Assembly (NCBI RefSeq): GCF_032854445.1
Contig: NC_088297.1
Coordinates: 16,753,127-16,817,126 of the forward strand
DNA: 64,000 nt
Direction of reading: 5' to 3'
From: Liolophura sinensis
Taxonomy: Eukaryota > Mollusca > Polyplacophora > Chitonida > Chitonidae
Shown here: piece after piece, positions 1 through 11,021 of the stretch
How the letters are laid out: the number at the start of each line of letters is the position of its first letter
How positions within the stretch are numbered: the first letter of the stretch is position 1
Position numbers and translations under genes: made by a program
Notes under the pieces: generated by a model
What the model saw: only the letters and a program-made list of their open reading frames with translations
Told to the model about the DNA's origin: nothing
The model's database searches: none

Positions 1-165
1 TGGTATGCAGGTACCTTTCAGTGAGTTGATGCATGACTCCATGGTTTGTGTCTTCCTGTAGTCTGTAGGCACAGTTCAGTTTGATGAGTGACTTGATGAT
101 TTGTGTGTTATTATATAGTTTGCAGGTACAGTTCAGTTCGATGAATGACCTGATGGGATGTGTGT
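1..165. repeat. 55-bp minisatellite in gene A intron (about 3 units visible, continues left)
   Basis: Degenerate tandem units built around gacttgatggtttgtgtgt and gtctgtaggtacagttcag. The same unit forms a longer array at 58265-58775 in the equivalent intron of gene B. It abuts the splice donor of the finger 1-2 exon. Confidence 0.8.
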
Positions 166-168
166 TAC

Positions 169-324
169 CTGTGATCTCTCAGGTGATCCTGTCTCCTGAA
201 GGCTTTCCCACAAATCTCACAGGAGTACGGCCTCTCGTCTGTGTGCGTCCTCTCGTGAATCAGCAGGTTGTAAGACTTCGTAAAATGACGACCACAAAAC
301 CGACAGATGTATTGTTTCTTCGTC
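169..324 (-). CDS. Osr: Gene A exon: C2H2 zinc fingers 1 and 2
   Basis: A 156-bp exon between acceptor tgtgcgcag and donor gtaaca at 168. It encodes finger 1 (C-x2-C-x12-H-x3-H, CRFCGRHF...HERTH), the TDERPY linker, and finger 2 (CEICGKAF...DH) up to the last histidine. The intron cuts the codon for R after DH, and finger 3 would follow. The linker and fingers are nearly invariant across the Osr family. The neighbouring downstream intron (1-168) carries the same 55-bp minisatellite as the matching intron of gene B. Confidence 0.93.
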
Positions 325-2133
325 CTGCGCACAAATAGCATAAGAGGGAATTATGAAATGATTGCTACATTTCTTCGTCCTGGAAACCATGTGTTCGAAA
401 GATTACATTTGACTTGATTTCATTTGGCTTGATATCATTTGGCTTGATATCATTTAACTGCATGCCCATGATGGCAGACTCAAGAATTGCTACTAGTGCA
501 ATGGTCACCAGTATACTATTACGGATGAATCGAAAGACATAGAAAATTGCAAAGTTATAGTCACTTGTCGATATAATCTACCTATCAGTTTAAATATCTC
601 TAAAAAATTGGATAAAGGCAAATTGAATTGAGAACAAAAATGACTGTCAGTTGCGGATTTAACACAGGAGATGATCAGTCTTTGGCTCTGGACATTCCAG
701 TTTCCTCCCTACGCAAACCTGATCATACAAATGGATTATTTCCGAGTATGGTATCAGTCATGTTACATCCAATCAAAATCTTAAGTCCTGCACAAACTTG
801 TAACAGGATCGAGAACAGCGGAACAATACGTTGTATCATAAAACACACCAACCTGCTGGCTGTCCTTCCCCGCCGTTTTGTAGTTTCCATGGGTCGTCGA
901 TCGACGTGACTAGCAACTCTTGAGACTGGTTGGAAACCACTTCGGGTGGGATCAAACCTGTAAAATTAAACTCTGAGTTGTATTTTCTCCTACATTATCA
1001 ACTGCAAGGTTTGGTTTTATTCGAGGGAAATGATTACTGTCTAGCATGGAGTATTTAGTTTACCCAATTTGAAAACAAAACCGCAAAACAGAAACAAAAA
1101 AAACAACAAAAAAATAGTTTTTATATAACTATTGTATAACTTCAAGCGATATATATGTACAAACCGTAAATCAACAGATCCAAGCGGAAAAACGTGACTG
1201 ATTATTGTGGCGCCCTCTGTAATACTTCCGGTGGACTTTTTGGGGTTTTCCAGTTGATCGTTGATGACAGCTTCAGCCAAACGAGCGAAGTTAAAGCGCT
1301 TCTTTTGTTTAACTCTAACAGTGCTTTCTAAAAACAGAAGATAGGTTCAGGAAATGATTTAACTAAACGAATGGCGCAGTGAATGTATAAAACTTAGACA
1401 AGATTGAAGAACAACTTTTTTGTGTGCTAGGTGTGATCAGTGTGGTAAACCGTGCCACAATTTTTATGTGATTTTTCCTACTCATTTACTTTGTGTTCTT
1501 TCTGAGTCAGGGTTTAACAGTAAGTTAGAATTACTTAAAAATACCCCACTCCCCCGCCCCCTTTCCCCAAAGAGCGGTTAGGATCATATTTTAGGCCAAA
1601 TATCCTCTCCTGATAAAACAAACTGTTAAAAAAAACAATGAGCCAATCACAATGCCCTGACATTTTAACTTAAAACTCGCTTTAATAAAGCGCATTAATT
1701 GTAATATATTTCTTAATCCTCATCTCTTACATACAAGTAATTCTTTTATCTTACCTCTAAATGCTCGTTTCTCTAAGGTAACCAAACTACCAGATTCCGG
1801 TCGTGTTTTGAGACTCTCCGCTTCTCCAGCACAATTCTTCGACTCTTCTTTAAAGGGTTGCCACAGAGACGAATTTTCGCAGCATCCGGGCATCCGTGGA
1901 AATCTGTAAGCCCATGGAAACATGGTGGTATTGGGTTGTTGGTGAGCTGCAAATGGCATGACGGGTACAAAGGAGGGAACTTGCAAATGGGCCGGAAGTG
2001 GTGCCACCAGAAGTCTTAAGGCAGCTGGGTCTGCGTATGCGCTGGGTGGCTTGGTGAAGTGCTGAGCAAATGGTGACCATGGAGGACTTTGTGTACGGGA
2101 TTCTATAACTGGAGACGTGTACACTGACTTCAT
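169..2133 (-). CDS. Osr: Gene A: Odd-skipped related (Osr-type) C2H2 zinc-finger transcription factor, 3' end outside window
   Basis: Predicted nuclear DNA-binding regulator of the Odd-skipped/Osr family. Four exons join with compatible phases: 2133-1755 (ends phase 1), 1327-1165 (enters with 2 nt, ends phase 2), 957-853 (enters with 1 nt, ends phase 2), 324-169 (enters with 1 nt, ends phase 2). Together they give about 267 residues. The fingers read [20 protein letters not shown], then [17 protein letters not shown] and RRQDHLRDH, which is the family signature. The FNFARLAE block upstream corresponds to the RFDFANLA block that I recall preceding the fingers in vertebrate Osr1/2. Finger 3 should lie left of position 1. 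A second member (gene B) lies about 54 kb away on the same strand. Known members act in gut, kidney and segment patterning; any role here is inferred. The family call is secure. Exact orthology and the true 5' end are not. Confidence 0.87.
853..957 (-). CDS. Osr: Gene A exon: basic linker before the zinc fingers
   Basis: A 105-bp exon with acceptor ttttacag (958-960 on the plus strand) and donor gttggt at 852. It enters with one base and leaves with two, so it fits both neighbours exactly. It ends [12 protein letters not shown] and runs into TKKQYICRF of finger 1, like the basic K/R-rich run before finger 1 in other Osr proteins. The first half ([18 protein letters not shown]) has no family match that I recognise. 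The gene B counterpart (60943-61035) has the same phases but almost no sequence similarity. Confidence 0.68.
1165..1327 (-). CDS. Osr: Gene A exon: FNFARLAE motif (Osr FANLA-like block)
   Basis: The acceptor is ctgtttttag at 1328. Reading enters with two bases and gives [20 protein letters not shown] and then about 33 further residues. [11 protein letters not shown] matches both gene B ([12 protein letters not shown]) and the RFDFANLA block of vertebrate Osr proteins. The 3' end is the least certain boundary. A gtttgt donor at 1164 is the only nearby site giving the phase 2 needed by the next exon, but it is weak. The frame stays open past it, so a different donor is possible. Length to this donor is 163 bp, close to the 165 bp of the gene B counterpart. 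Confidence 0.7.
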
Positions 2134-2151
2134 CGTTGTATCACCAATTAG
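1755..2151 (-). CDS. Osr: Gene A exon: proline-rich N-terminal region with likely start codon
   Basis: The exon is bounded by a pyrimidine-rich acceptor (ttttcacag, intron ending at 2152) and a strong donor (gtaaga beginning at 1754). The first in-frame ATG is at 2133-2131 (MKSVYTSPV), six codons after the acceptor, so the 18 bases before it are probably 5' UTR and at least one non-coding upstream exon is expected. About 126 residues are encoded, rich in P, S, A and F, including [12 protein letters not shown]; the FPW core recalls the AFPWFP patch of vertebrate Osr1. The sequence is low in charge and probably disordered. The open frame runs a further 11 codons upstream, but that part is intron. 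It ends in phase 1 and joins the FNFARLAE exon as ...AFR|ESTV. Confidence 0.78.
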
Positions 2152-2756
2152 CTGTGAAAAAGAGAAAAATATTACGGACGTCAAATAAAGCTAGACAACA
2201 TACCCACAAACACATAGTTTGCCGCTACACTTAAGTGTTTACCGTTATCTTTAAACCTCAGATATTCTTGTAATAATTCCTTCATAATAAAAAGCCGTCA
2301 TGTACGTCCTTCTCATAATAACAACCTCATAATCCATGCGTCGAAACATTCGTATACCAGCCACCAAGCAATAAGGACGTCCCAGGTCAAAAATCGCACG
2401 GCCAATTCCCAAACGACGTATAACTCAAGTTACACGTCTTTTTCAGCAGAACCTGTGGCCGCAGGGACCATATTGGTCATTGACAGTATGAATGACGGTT
2501 CACTGATGAGTGTTCCCCATTAAAGATAAGAACAGAGGTTCGTATAAAAGGAAGTAATAAAAAGGAGACGGTCGTGCGTGCTGAAAATTAGTTACAGCCA
2601 TCATGGATGGGAAAAGGTATGTGTATAACACCCTTATCACATCCACCCTGAAGCTAGGGAATCCCACTTGCAGCTCGTGCTAAATGCACGTTATTACTCA
2701 CCACAACTACTACTGGACTTGTATACCATGCTGACCAACGCAAGTATAATACGTCT

Positions 2757-2803
2757 TATTATTATTATTATTATTATTATTATTGTTAGTAGTAGTAGTA
2801 GTA
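2757..2803. repeat. (TTA)n / (TAG)n trinucleotide repeat
   Basis: ttattattattattattatt followed by agtagtagtagtag. Confidence 0.9.
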
Positions 2804-3298
2804 TGTAGATGTAGAAGTTTAACCGGTCAAAAATCTGATAAATCTGTAGATTGATGACAAGCCCGCCTATTACGAACAATCACATTACACAACTTGACAA
2901 CCCTTAGTCACGGAATCATTTGACCCCGAGGGTCAGGTAGGAGGAACTGCATTTTGTTTTATGATGAGTGAGTTTGCAAGATTCCCCTGGTTAGTGTTAC
3001 TGATATAATAGGCCTACAGCAACATGGGACATCCGCCTGTTATTCCCTTCCACGTGCTCCTGCCTCATGAGTAACTGTCCTTGAGTTGTGCACGCGGTTG
3101 ATAGCACGAGGCAGGAAATGCCATCGCAAACCTGTGATGAAAGGTCACTTTCACGACAAGCATGAAAAGCCTATCTATATGTGTATTTATAGCGATGAGC
3201 AACTTTGTCTTAGTTTTCATTTGAGTGGATTATGATAATGAAAGTTTGTTATACATAATTATACATCGGTCTCTAACATAGGTCTAATGATAGGTTCT

Positions 3299-3530
3299 AT
3301 TTTTTTTATTTATGTATTTATTTGATACTTAACGCCCTACACAAATATTTTTGACTTTCTACTACAATGGTCAAGTGTGGATGTGGAAGAAATGCTGGAT
3401 ATGTGGTATATCGCTTAATTTAACTAAATTACGGGAACAAGCCATCGAGAACTGGATTTGAACCAGCCACCTCACTGACTATGAACCTATCGCCTGCAGC
3501 GAGAACAACGAGCGGGTGTCCGGCTCCTGG
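3299..3530 (-). mobile_element. Degraded tRNA-derived SINE
   Basis: Read on the minus strand, ggttcaaatcc (B box) follows an A-box-like stretch, and the element ends in an AAAT-rich tail (tttatttatgtatttatttg on the plus strand). It differs in the middle from the main SINE family. Confidence 0.45.
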
Positions 3531-4555
3531 CAAGGGGATTCCCCAACATCTTAACCTGTCAGCCATTGCTTAAACAACGCTCCAGTACAAAATACACATT
3601 AACATGGTCAAATATTTAACGCATTAAAATTGAAAATAATTATTAAATACACACCAGTCTACGCTGTATGTATATATCAGTTTGCAATATCAAAAGTCGC
3701 TAAAAACACAACAAAAATGTGAACCATAAAAAATTATGAAAAGAAAAACATTTGTCGTGATAATATCATAAGAATATAATTAGGTTATTAATATTATCTG
3801 TTTCGTTTATTGCGGTTTGACCCCGAACCAGGAGGTTTCACGAACACAATAGCAGACAAAGTCATGGGATGTATGGATGAGGCCTAGAAGAGTAAACCCC
3901 CGACCTTGGGCAAGTAAATGTGCGTCTCCATACACAAAACTTCTTGTAATATACGACTACTGAACCTAAAACTGCCTTACAAGAGCCACTAGCAACTTGT
4001 ACTACCACCCAGACTCAGAAGACATAGAGGGAGTACAGGACTGCTAATGATTCTCAGTCTCAGACAATAAAAGACGGAAATACCATCACGTTCTTGATGT
4101 ACTGTACACAAAAACAATGTCTATATATATTGTTGGCCCTCTAAAAGACTAAAACTACACTACCAGGATGACCTAACAGCAATGATATAGAGATGGGTCA
4201 TCCCACTTTCCCATTCTGTAACAGGGTCGGGTTTTGGGGGTCACGTGCCCACCTTTTCGTGTCTAAAACAAAACAATGTTAAAGCGTTGGAGAAAATGTC
4301 ACTTTTTACCACTTTGTTAGCGATCAGTAAGGCCTAGTTGTACAAAATAACGTCACGAAAGCTCTGCAGAAATACTCAGACTATCTTGACAGCTGAAAAT
4401 TATACAAATTCAAGGGATATAGGATCACTGACAACAATTCAAAAATAGGCATTTTCCTAGCAATAGCATTGGGAGGACTGTTTTCTTCACCCACGTCGTT
4501 TGTTAATAAGGAGATCACGTGGTCTCTAGCTTCCGATCCGTCTTACAGAGCCCTG

Positions 4556-4712
4556 TATTTATTATTTATTTTATTTGATTGGTGTTCCACGCCGTATCCA
4601 CAAGAATATTTCACTTTTACGACGACAGGCAATATTATGGTGGTATAAAACCAGGCAAAGCAAAGGGAATCTGATGACCGTCTGTTGGTTGTTGGCAGAC
4701 TGTGCCCTACAC
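4556..4712 (-). mobile_element. Main-family SINE, head missing
   Basis: AAAT tail, then the central domain (ttgattggtgttccacgccg, aagaatatttcac) ending near the gcagac segment. No tRNA-like head remains. Confidence 0.75.
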
Positions 4713-7584
4713 TTTGTAATGCAGATTTATCAGGTGTTTGGCAAAGCTATATACACGAGACCAATATGTGAGTACAGCGTTAAAACCACCACATTAATTA
4801 ATTAAAAACGTTAATAGATGATTCAGATTCAGGGGATTCAGACGCTTAAGTTCTTCAGTAGAAGTCGGTTTGAAAATACTGCGATATAATCTTTCTGACA
4901 TATACTCCGGATCCAAAAATATAACATCAATTTCACAGAATATAACTACACACCATGTCAATGAACGAAGCAATTAAGTCTCATTTAGGGACCAAATTGA
5001 AATAAAGAGTAAATTCAAGTTAATTAAATTAATCTTGATTAAAAAAAGTAAGATATAAACTTATGTACTTACCATGAAATTCAATAACATTCCCTGTTAA
5101 CATAAATATCTGTCTTCCCTCTTATAAGGCAATGAAGACAACTGGCTGTATATACACGATAATATTACACTATATGTTCTGTCAGTAATATCTTCCAATG
5201 CAAGACGTGATCACTTGCTGACGATGTACCAGGAACAGGAATTTAAGCTTCTAAGTAATAGAGTGTTAATTTCTGATATATAACACTATCATGAGCCGTG
5301 AATTACTAGGCTAACGTTCGCTCACAACCACTACAGCGCCTACTTTGCCCCATAATGTGGCTTGTACTCACTTCCTTATAAACGGACGTAGAGGCTCTCT
5401 TGCGCATCCGCGTTAAAAAGGGGCGGGGCGAAAAAAATTCAATAAAGAAAAGAATAAAAATGCCTGTGAAACTATTCCTGATGTGTAGCTTTAAATTGTT
5501 GTTGTTTTTCCTGCTGTGTTTGTTTGTTTTATTTTTCCTCGCCACGCAGTCGGCTTCTTCAGACCATGGATTATCTCCGTGTGAGACCCTAAACAAACCC
5601 TTCTTCAGCAGTTGCCCTCTTCTTCCTCTCCCCTTCCCCGATCCCCACCCCCGTGCTACTTTCCCCCCGTCACGCTAGGTGCGTAAATAGCACATCATTT
5701 AACACGGAACTTCATTTTTCACGCGCTAGCCTTTCACAGCACTAATTGTGTTAGTGTAAAACATTATTGGTTTGTATGGAAGCTAATAGCTGTTTAGAAA
5801 ACCCGCTGTGTGTTCCTGTGGTTGTAAAAACCACACAGCTCTTCAGCTAGACAATTAAGGCCTTCTAATCGCTAGGAATCGGGCTAATCCTCGAGGAAAA
5901 CAGCCTGAGAAACAGGTGTTAAGCCGGACCCCCCCGCAATCCATGCGCACGGTAAACAGCCAGTCGGTGGAGAAATGCCCCGATAATACACTCTCGGATG
6001 AGATAATTAAATAGGGCCTCTCCACTCCGTAGCGACCATAGTCAGGGGCTTGTCAAAAACATAAGGTGAAAACAAAAAAAGGAACCTGCAGAAAAAAAGA
6101 TCAGATCTGGATACCGTATGAGAAATCGCACAGAGAAGTTTGAATGATTCTTAACGATCTGCCACTTAAAGAACAACAGAGTCTTAAGCACTGCTTTCAA
6201 TATGCCTTCGCGGTTCTCCGCCTTTTATCTAACACCTCCAACACTTGTCCATTCTGAACAACACGGCTTAATTCGGTCGGCTCATTGACAAAATCCTAAC
6301 AATTCTTCCAAGCGCTGTTTGTTTGCTCTCTCCACCCCTCACTTCTCATTTTCCTCTCCAAGCTCTTCACTTGCGGTGATACTCGTCGTTGTTGTTGTCT
6401 TGTGAAGGCTGTTAGTGAAGGTGTTAAGATCTCGCTCAGACCCCTGCTGTTCGCCATTGTAATGTCATCGCGTTTCAACATATGTTAGATACACGAACAG
6501 TTTCAAGTAATCCCACAATTTGGCTTGTATTAACGAGAAGTTAATTAACTCTTTTATTTACTCAAAAACCACATGTAATTTATACAAAGGAAGAGGTGAG
6601 GTGATTTCCACAGGGAACTGTGTCAATAGAAAGCCCTAGCACAAGCCAAAACACATAATAGTATGTATCACTTCAAAAAAGGTATACGTGTTTCTCAGCT
6701 TTAATATATAATACATGTAAAGACCACCCTAAGGTATTCGAATTTATCAATCGGTTGCAACATGTGAGCGGTCAATTTCTAACAAACTGAATGCGTTATG
6801 CTTAGTTTATATTTTCGTGCGATATTACTTCATGATATAGGAGAGTGAAAGAAACGAAAGGTTTAAAACTTTAAACATATGACGATATTTAAATTACGTA
6901 TATTGCTGCATGCCACTGGATTTATGTATACGTATATTTTAATTATCCGACATTTCTGACCTGTTGTGTGGGAAAAGGTACATACTGACATCCTAGATCA
7001 CATGAACTTACAAGTGAAACGGCATTCTGAGTGACAAACTTCATGATTTAGGCAGTAGTGTTCCTGTGCCTAAGAAAAAAAACCATCTAACAAACAGCTT
7101 GGTTACGAAAATCCAAATTTTATCACCAAGGAACTGCAAACTCTTAGTACAGCTATATCCTCTTTAAATATTATGTTCGTATTATTTTATCATATTTTTT
7201 TTTATATTTGTGCATGTATTTCATTTTTTAAAGGCCAATTTTCTTCCGGATCCGACCAGACTATTTCAAATCGCAGTGCTTTCTTATATATTTCAAAATT
7301 AAATACTTTTTAACTATTTATTTTGTAGTTTCAAAAATATATTGTATTTCATAATAAAAAGGCAAGTGGCGTCTACATTCCACCATCCCAAAATGTTTTA
7401 AAGCACTGGACAGGGAACCATGCAATCATCATATCTCCACTAGTTTAAGGAAATGCTGTGTATAATGAAAAGCGCTCAGTAGACTTGGGTTCCAGCCTTT
7501 CTTACATGCATGCGCTAAATAGCAGAGGCCAGTGAAATATTTACTGGTTCACGCTTCAGCTGAAATGCTGTAATAAGCTACGCC

Positions 7585-7782
7585 ACGAGGAAAATAAACT
7601 ATAATGCTTCGTAAATGAGTGGAGCACAGCGTTCTTCTTCACAGATGAAGGTTATTCCGCGTCACAAAGAAAAGAAAGGTCGGACGAGGAAAATAAACTA
7701 TAATGCTTCGTAAATGAGTGGAGCACAGCGTTCTTCTTCACAGATGAAGGTTATTCCGCTTCACAAAGAAAAGGAAGGTCGG
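7585..7782. repeat. 99-bp direct tandem duplication (2 copies)
   Basis: acgaggaaaataaactataa starts at 7585 and again at 7684. The two copies differ at about two positions. Confidence 0.95.
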
Positions 7783-7902
7783 ACTTCAGATTTGGGATTT
7801 GGCTGTCTTTGGAATATGGATGTGCATCTCCACTGAAAAGCAGCATAATTCCCTTTTTCATGAATGTGCAGTGCTGAATGGGGAGAACATTACACATGTT
7901 CA

Positions 7903-8146
7903 TTCATTTCATTTGTGTTTTACGCCGTGCTAAAGAATATTTCACTTATACTACGGCGACCAGCATAATGGTGGGAAGAAAAGGGGCAGAGCCCTAGGGA
8001 AACCCACGACAATCCACAGGTTGCTGCACGCCTTCCCATGGACAGCATTGTTGGTTGGATTTGAACTCACAACGACCGCTTTGGTGAAAAGCTTCTATGC
8101 CATTGCGCCGCGCTGGCACGCTAATTCTCTCGGCCACGAAGACCCC
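7903..8146 (-). mobile_element. Main-family SINE, nearly full length
   Basis: Central domain (gtgttttacgccgtgc, agaatatttcacttatac) plus tRNA-like head. On the minus strand the B-box region reads gttgtgagttcaaatccaac and the head ends cgtggccgag. Confidence 0.85.
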
Positions 8147-9388
8147 AAAAGGAGATAATATGGACCTTCTTCACGTCGATTCACGTGTAATACTATCATA
8201 TGTATAGCTGTATTAGATACAGGGGGATATACAGGGTGTTGAGTGGGGATACTATTTATAAAGCTATCCCTAACACACAACATGAAGTAATGATATTATA
8301 TACCCAAACTGCACAGGTTAGCTAAATCACACCTAGATATAATATTACTATGTATATAGCTAAAAACAATCATCGTGACAAGAGAGCTAGGTGGGAAGGC
8401 TTTACAGATGATGAGCGTTGTTCCCAACAAAAACTGTAAAACAAAATAGTTCAAAAGTTGAAAGTTGAAGTTGAATATGCATAACTTTATAGGGGTAATA
8501 TTGTTAAATAGCTAAAAAGAGACAGTTGGGTGGCGAGGAGGTGGCATGTGGGTGCTACAGTATTTTTTTTCAGTCTTCATTATACCTATTGTACGCATGC
8601 GTGCATGGTACAATTCGAATAAAAGGTGTAACGTTACCTGCACTATACCACAAGTTTTTACGACGGGAGTGTACAGTCATATTTATAGAACACCAAATTA
8701 TTAGTGAATCGCACGACTTCCGCTTTCTACCACGCACGCTTTCCTCTTCAGCTGCCAGGTTTATTTATGTACTATGCTTGGCCCTGTGGTTCGTTATAAC
8801 TGAAGCATGCGCACTGGCTGCGGTTTTCACTGCATAACTATTACTAATGATAGGGATTGGATCTCCGACTATATGGATGGACAACAAGAGCTTTGTTGGA
8901 CAGAAACACAATATATCTGTGTTTCTTCGTGCGTTTAATTTGAAACCATAAACGTGTTTACTAATAGGGACAGTTCGGGGTGGGTCTGCAATGTATAAAA
9001 CCTCAACCACAAATCATTAACGAAATTATTCGCATAAATAGATGTACTGTTATGTACTGCGTCTTTGTATGATTAAAATAGGATTAATACGAGTAGTGGT
9101 AAAGACAGGGATGTTGAGGTAAAACAAAGAATCACAATTCGTTTATGAAATTTTATACCCACAAATCTACACGTGTACATACATTTGCACATGCAAGCGC
9201 TACTGCCAGAACGTACCTATGTCTTCCGACTCATTTATACATACACGCTTTTACATTCGATCTGCATCTTAATTTATATGTGATTTCCACTACGACTATA
9301 ATTATGCGACTAAGACCTAGGGCATGCTCCCCTCCCCACTCTGCATACAAATATCTTAATTCGTCACCCTATTCCATCTAGACTCCGT

Positions 9389-9411
9389 CCCCCCCCCCCC
9401 CCCCCCCCCCC
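9389..9411. repeat. Poly-C run (about 23 bases)
   Basis: Uninterrupted C homopolymer followed by cgccacaccacaacgccac. Length in the assembly is unlikely to be exact. Confidence 0.9.
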
Positions 9412-10883
9412 GCCACACCACAACGCCACACCCACTTCCCAATCTACCCCTCCCCAGGCATGAAATACAACGTTATATGATGATCGCCTCCCACATTGCA
9501 CCATTTATTTCTACTGACGTAATAATGCAAATCTCGGGTTTTTTCCGCTTGTATATAAAACGCCACGGCGCGTTTCTAAATTACAACTTTTAAACGCAAT
9601 CCATATGTTAAAATACTGAGCTAATAATCATAAATTATTCGTGGATGGTTAGGCGTATATACCGCAATGACTAGCCTTATACATCCTTGGGGTACAAGAA
9701 AATTTAACAAAAAACAAGGAAGAAATATTTGAGCCTGTAAAGACGTTTGACATATATATGCGCATAAAGAAGTCATGCAAACATTGTACCAGGTGAGAGT
9801 GTGAAATTCAAGTGGCGATTTTTATTTTGTCACGAAGGTTTTGTTGCATCCGATATGCCATGGCTTCTTGGTCGCTAACAACAATACATTTAACGTGTCA
9901 TGTAATTTTCCCCAAGCACGAGCTCACAGAAGATGCAATTACTCTCCGGTTGTCCTGTCGTTGTTTTTCTTTTCTTAGGACATGCACGACGGAAAATGTG
10001 TGCAGCTAAGCTTTGGGACAGTCAGAGCATGTTAAAAGCCTGCTTCCATTTCACCGGTCTCTGCAGGGTAGCTGAACTAGCTTTGTGCAACTTCACGGAT
10101 GTGCACTGTCCCCCAGTTTTTTTTTTTGTTCTACATCAGTCGTTACTAAAAAATAACAAGCAGGGGAAGAAAAAACAAGGCAACAAAAGGGATATTGTGA
10201 ATGTAGCTATGTGCTTATGAAAGAAGTCATAAACACTTGTTATTCCCTGTCCTCCGAAAACGTGTTTTCTCCAGTATAGGAGCGCACGACATGTGTTAAA
10301 CAATGACCACATGTGCCCACCATCTGACCGCAGAGTCATGTTTCTCTGTCGTCCGATAGATGAGTTGAAGACGCGTGCATTTCCGCCGGTTTATCTTGCG
10401 CACTGATTAGCATACGGGCACTTTTTGTGGGAGAACTGTACCGGGTACCCGACAAACCACTTCACATACCATACCATGCACACGACTGAACCACCGAGTA
10501 GCTGGATTTGAACATGCACTACCTCATCAGAAAAGTGATAATTGGTTTCTGAGCAAAAAAAAAAACCCAGATAATTCTAAATGTGAGTACGACGGATGAT
10601 GGAAAGAGCTGACGTGAACTCAACGGAACATATTTCAAAAACTATTTAAAGCGACCGATTAATATTGCTCTGTTCTAAATAATATATCTATTTATTCAAT
10701 TATTTATTCATTTATTTATTTATTTATTTGATTGATGTTTCAAATTTGACCACCTGATAAATGCTGTCAAAAGATGTCAAAATGGATTCTCGAGTACAAA
10801 ACACTAACCTCATTGAAAAATTTTGGTTTAAATTTAATTTTTTTTATAAACTCTGTACGCATAATAATTATGCGTACGTATAG

Positions 10884-11021
10884 ATTTATTTGATCGGTGT
10901 TTTACGCCGTACTCAAAAATATTCGATTTATACGACGGCAGCCAGCGTTATGGTGTTAGGAATTCAAGCAGCGCCCGGGGGAAACCCACGGCCATCCGCA
11001 GGTTGCTTGTGGATCTTCCCC
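10884..11021 (-). mobile_element. Main-family SINE, central domain and tail only
   Basis: gatcggtgttttacgccgta, then cccgggggaaacccacggcc and atccgcaggttgct. It stops before the tRNA-like head. Confidence 0.8.

Larger units (their letters stand above)
2152..7584. other. 5' region or first intron of gene A
   Basis: Mostly unique AT-rich DNA with two SINE remnants and one microsatellite. A purine-rich minus-strand stretch at 6296-6481 starting MLKRDDITMANSR could be a 5' UTR exon of gene A, but no splice link was established. At 5459-5678 a plus-strand frame begins like a signal peptide (MPVKLFLMCSFKLLLFFLLC); its low complexity makes it doubtful. No promoter could be fixed. Confidence 0.4.

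Noticed and set aside
1773-2080. Two further minus-strand frames over the gene A N-terminal exon
   Set aside because: Shadows of the MKSVYTSPV frame, which has the matching splice sites and phase.
5400-5678. Possible secreted peptide (signal-like MPVKLFLMCSFKLLLFFLLC)
   Set aside because: Low-complexity T-rich and C-rich DNA creates the leucine and proline runs; no cysteine pattern, splice signal or family match.
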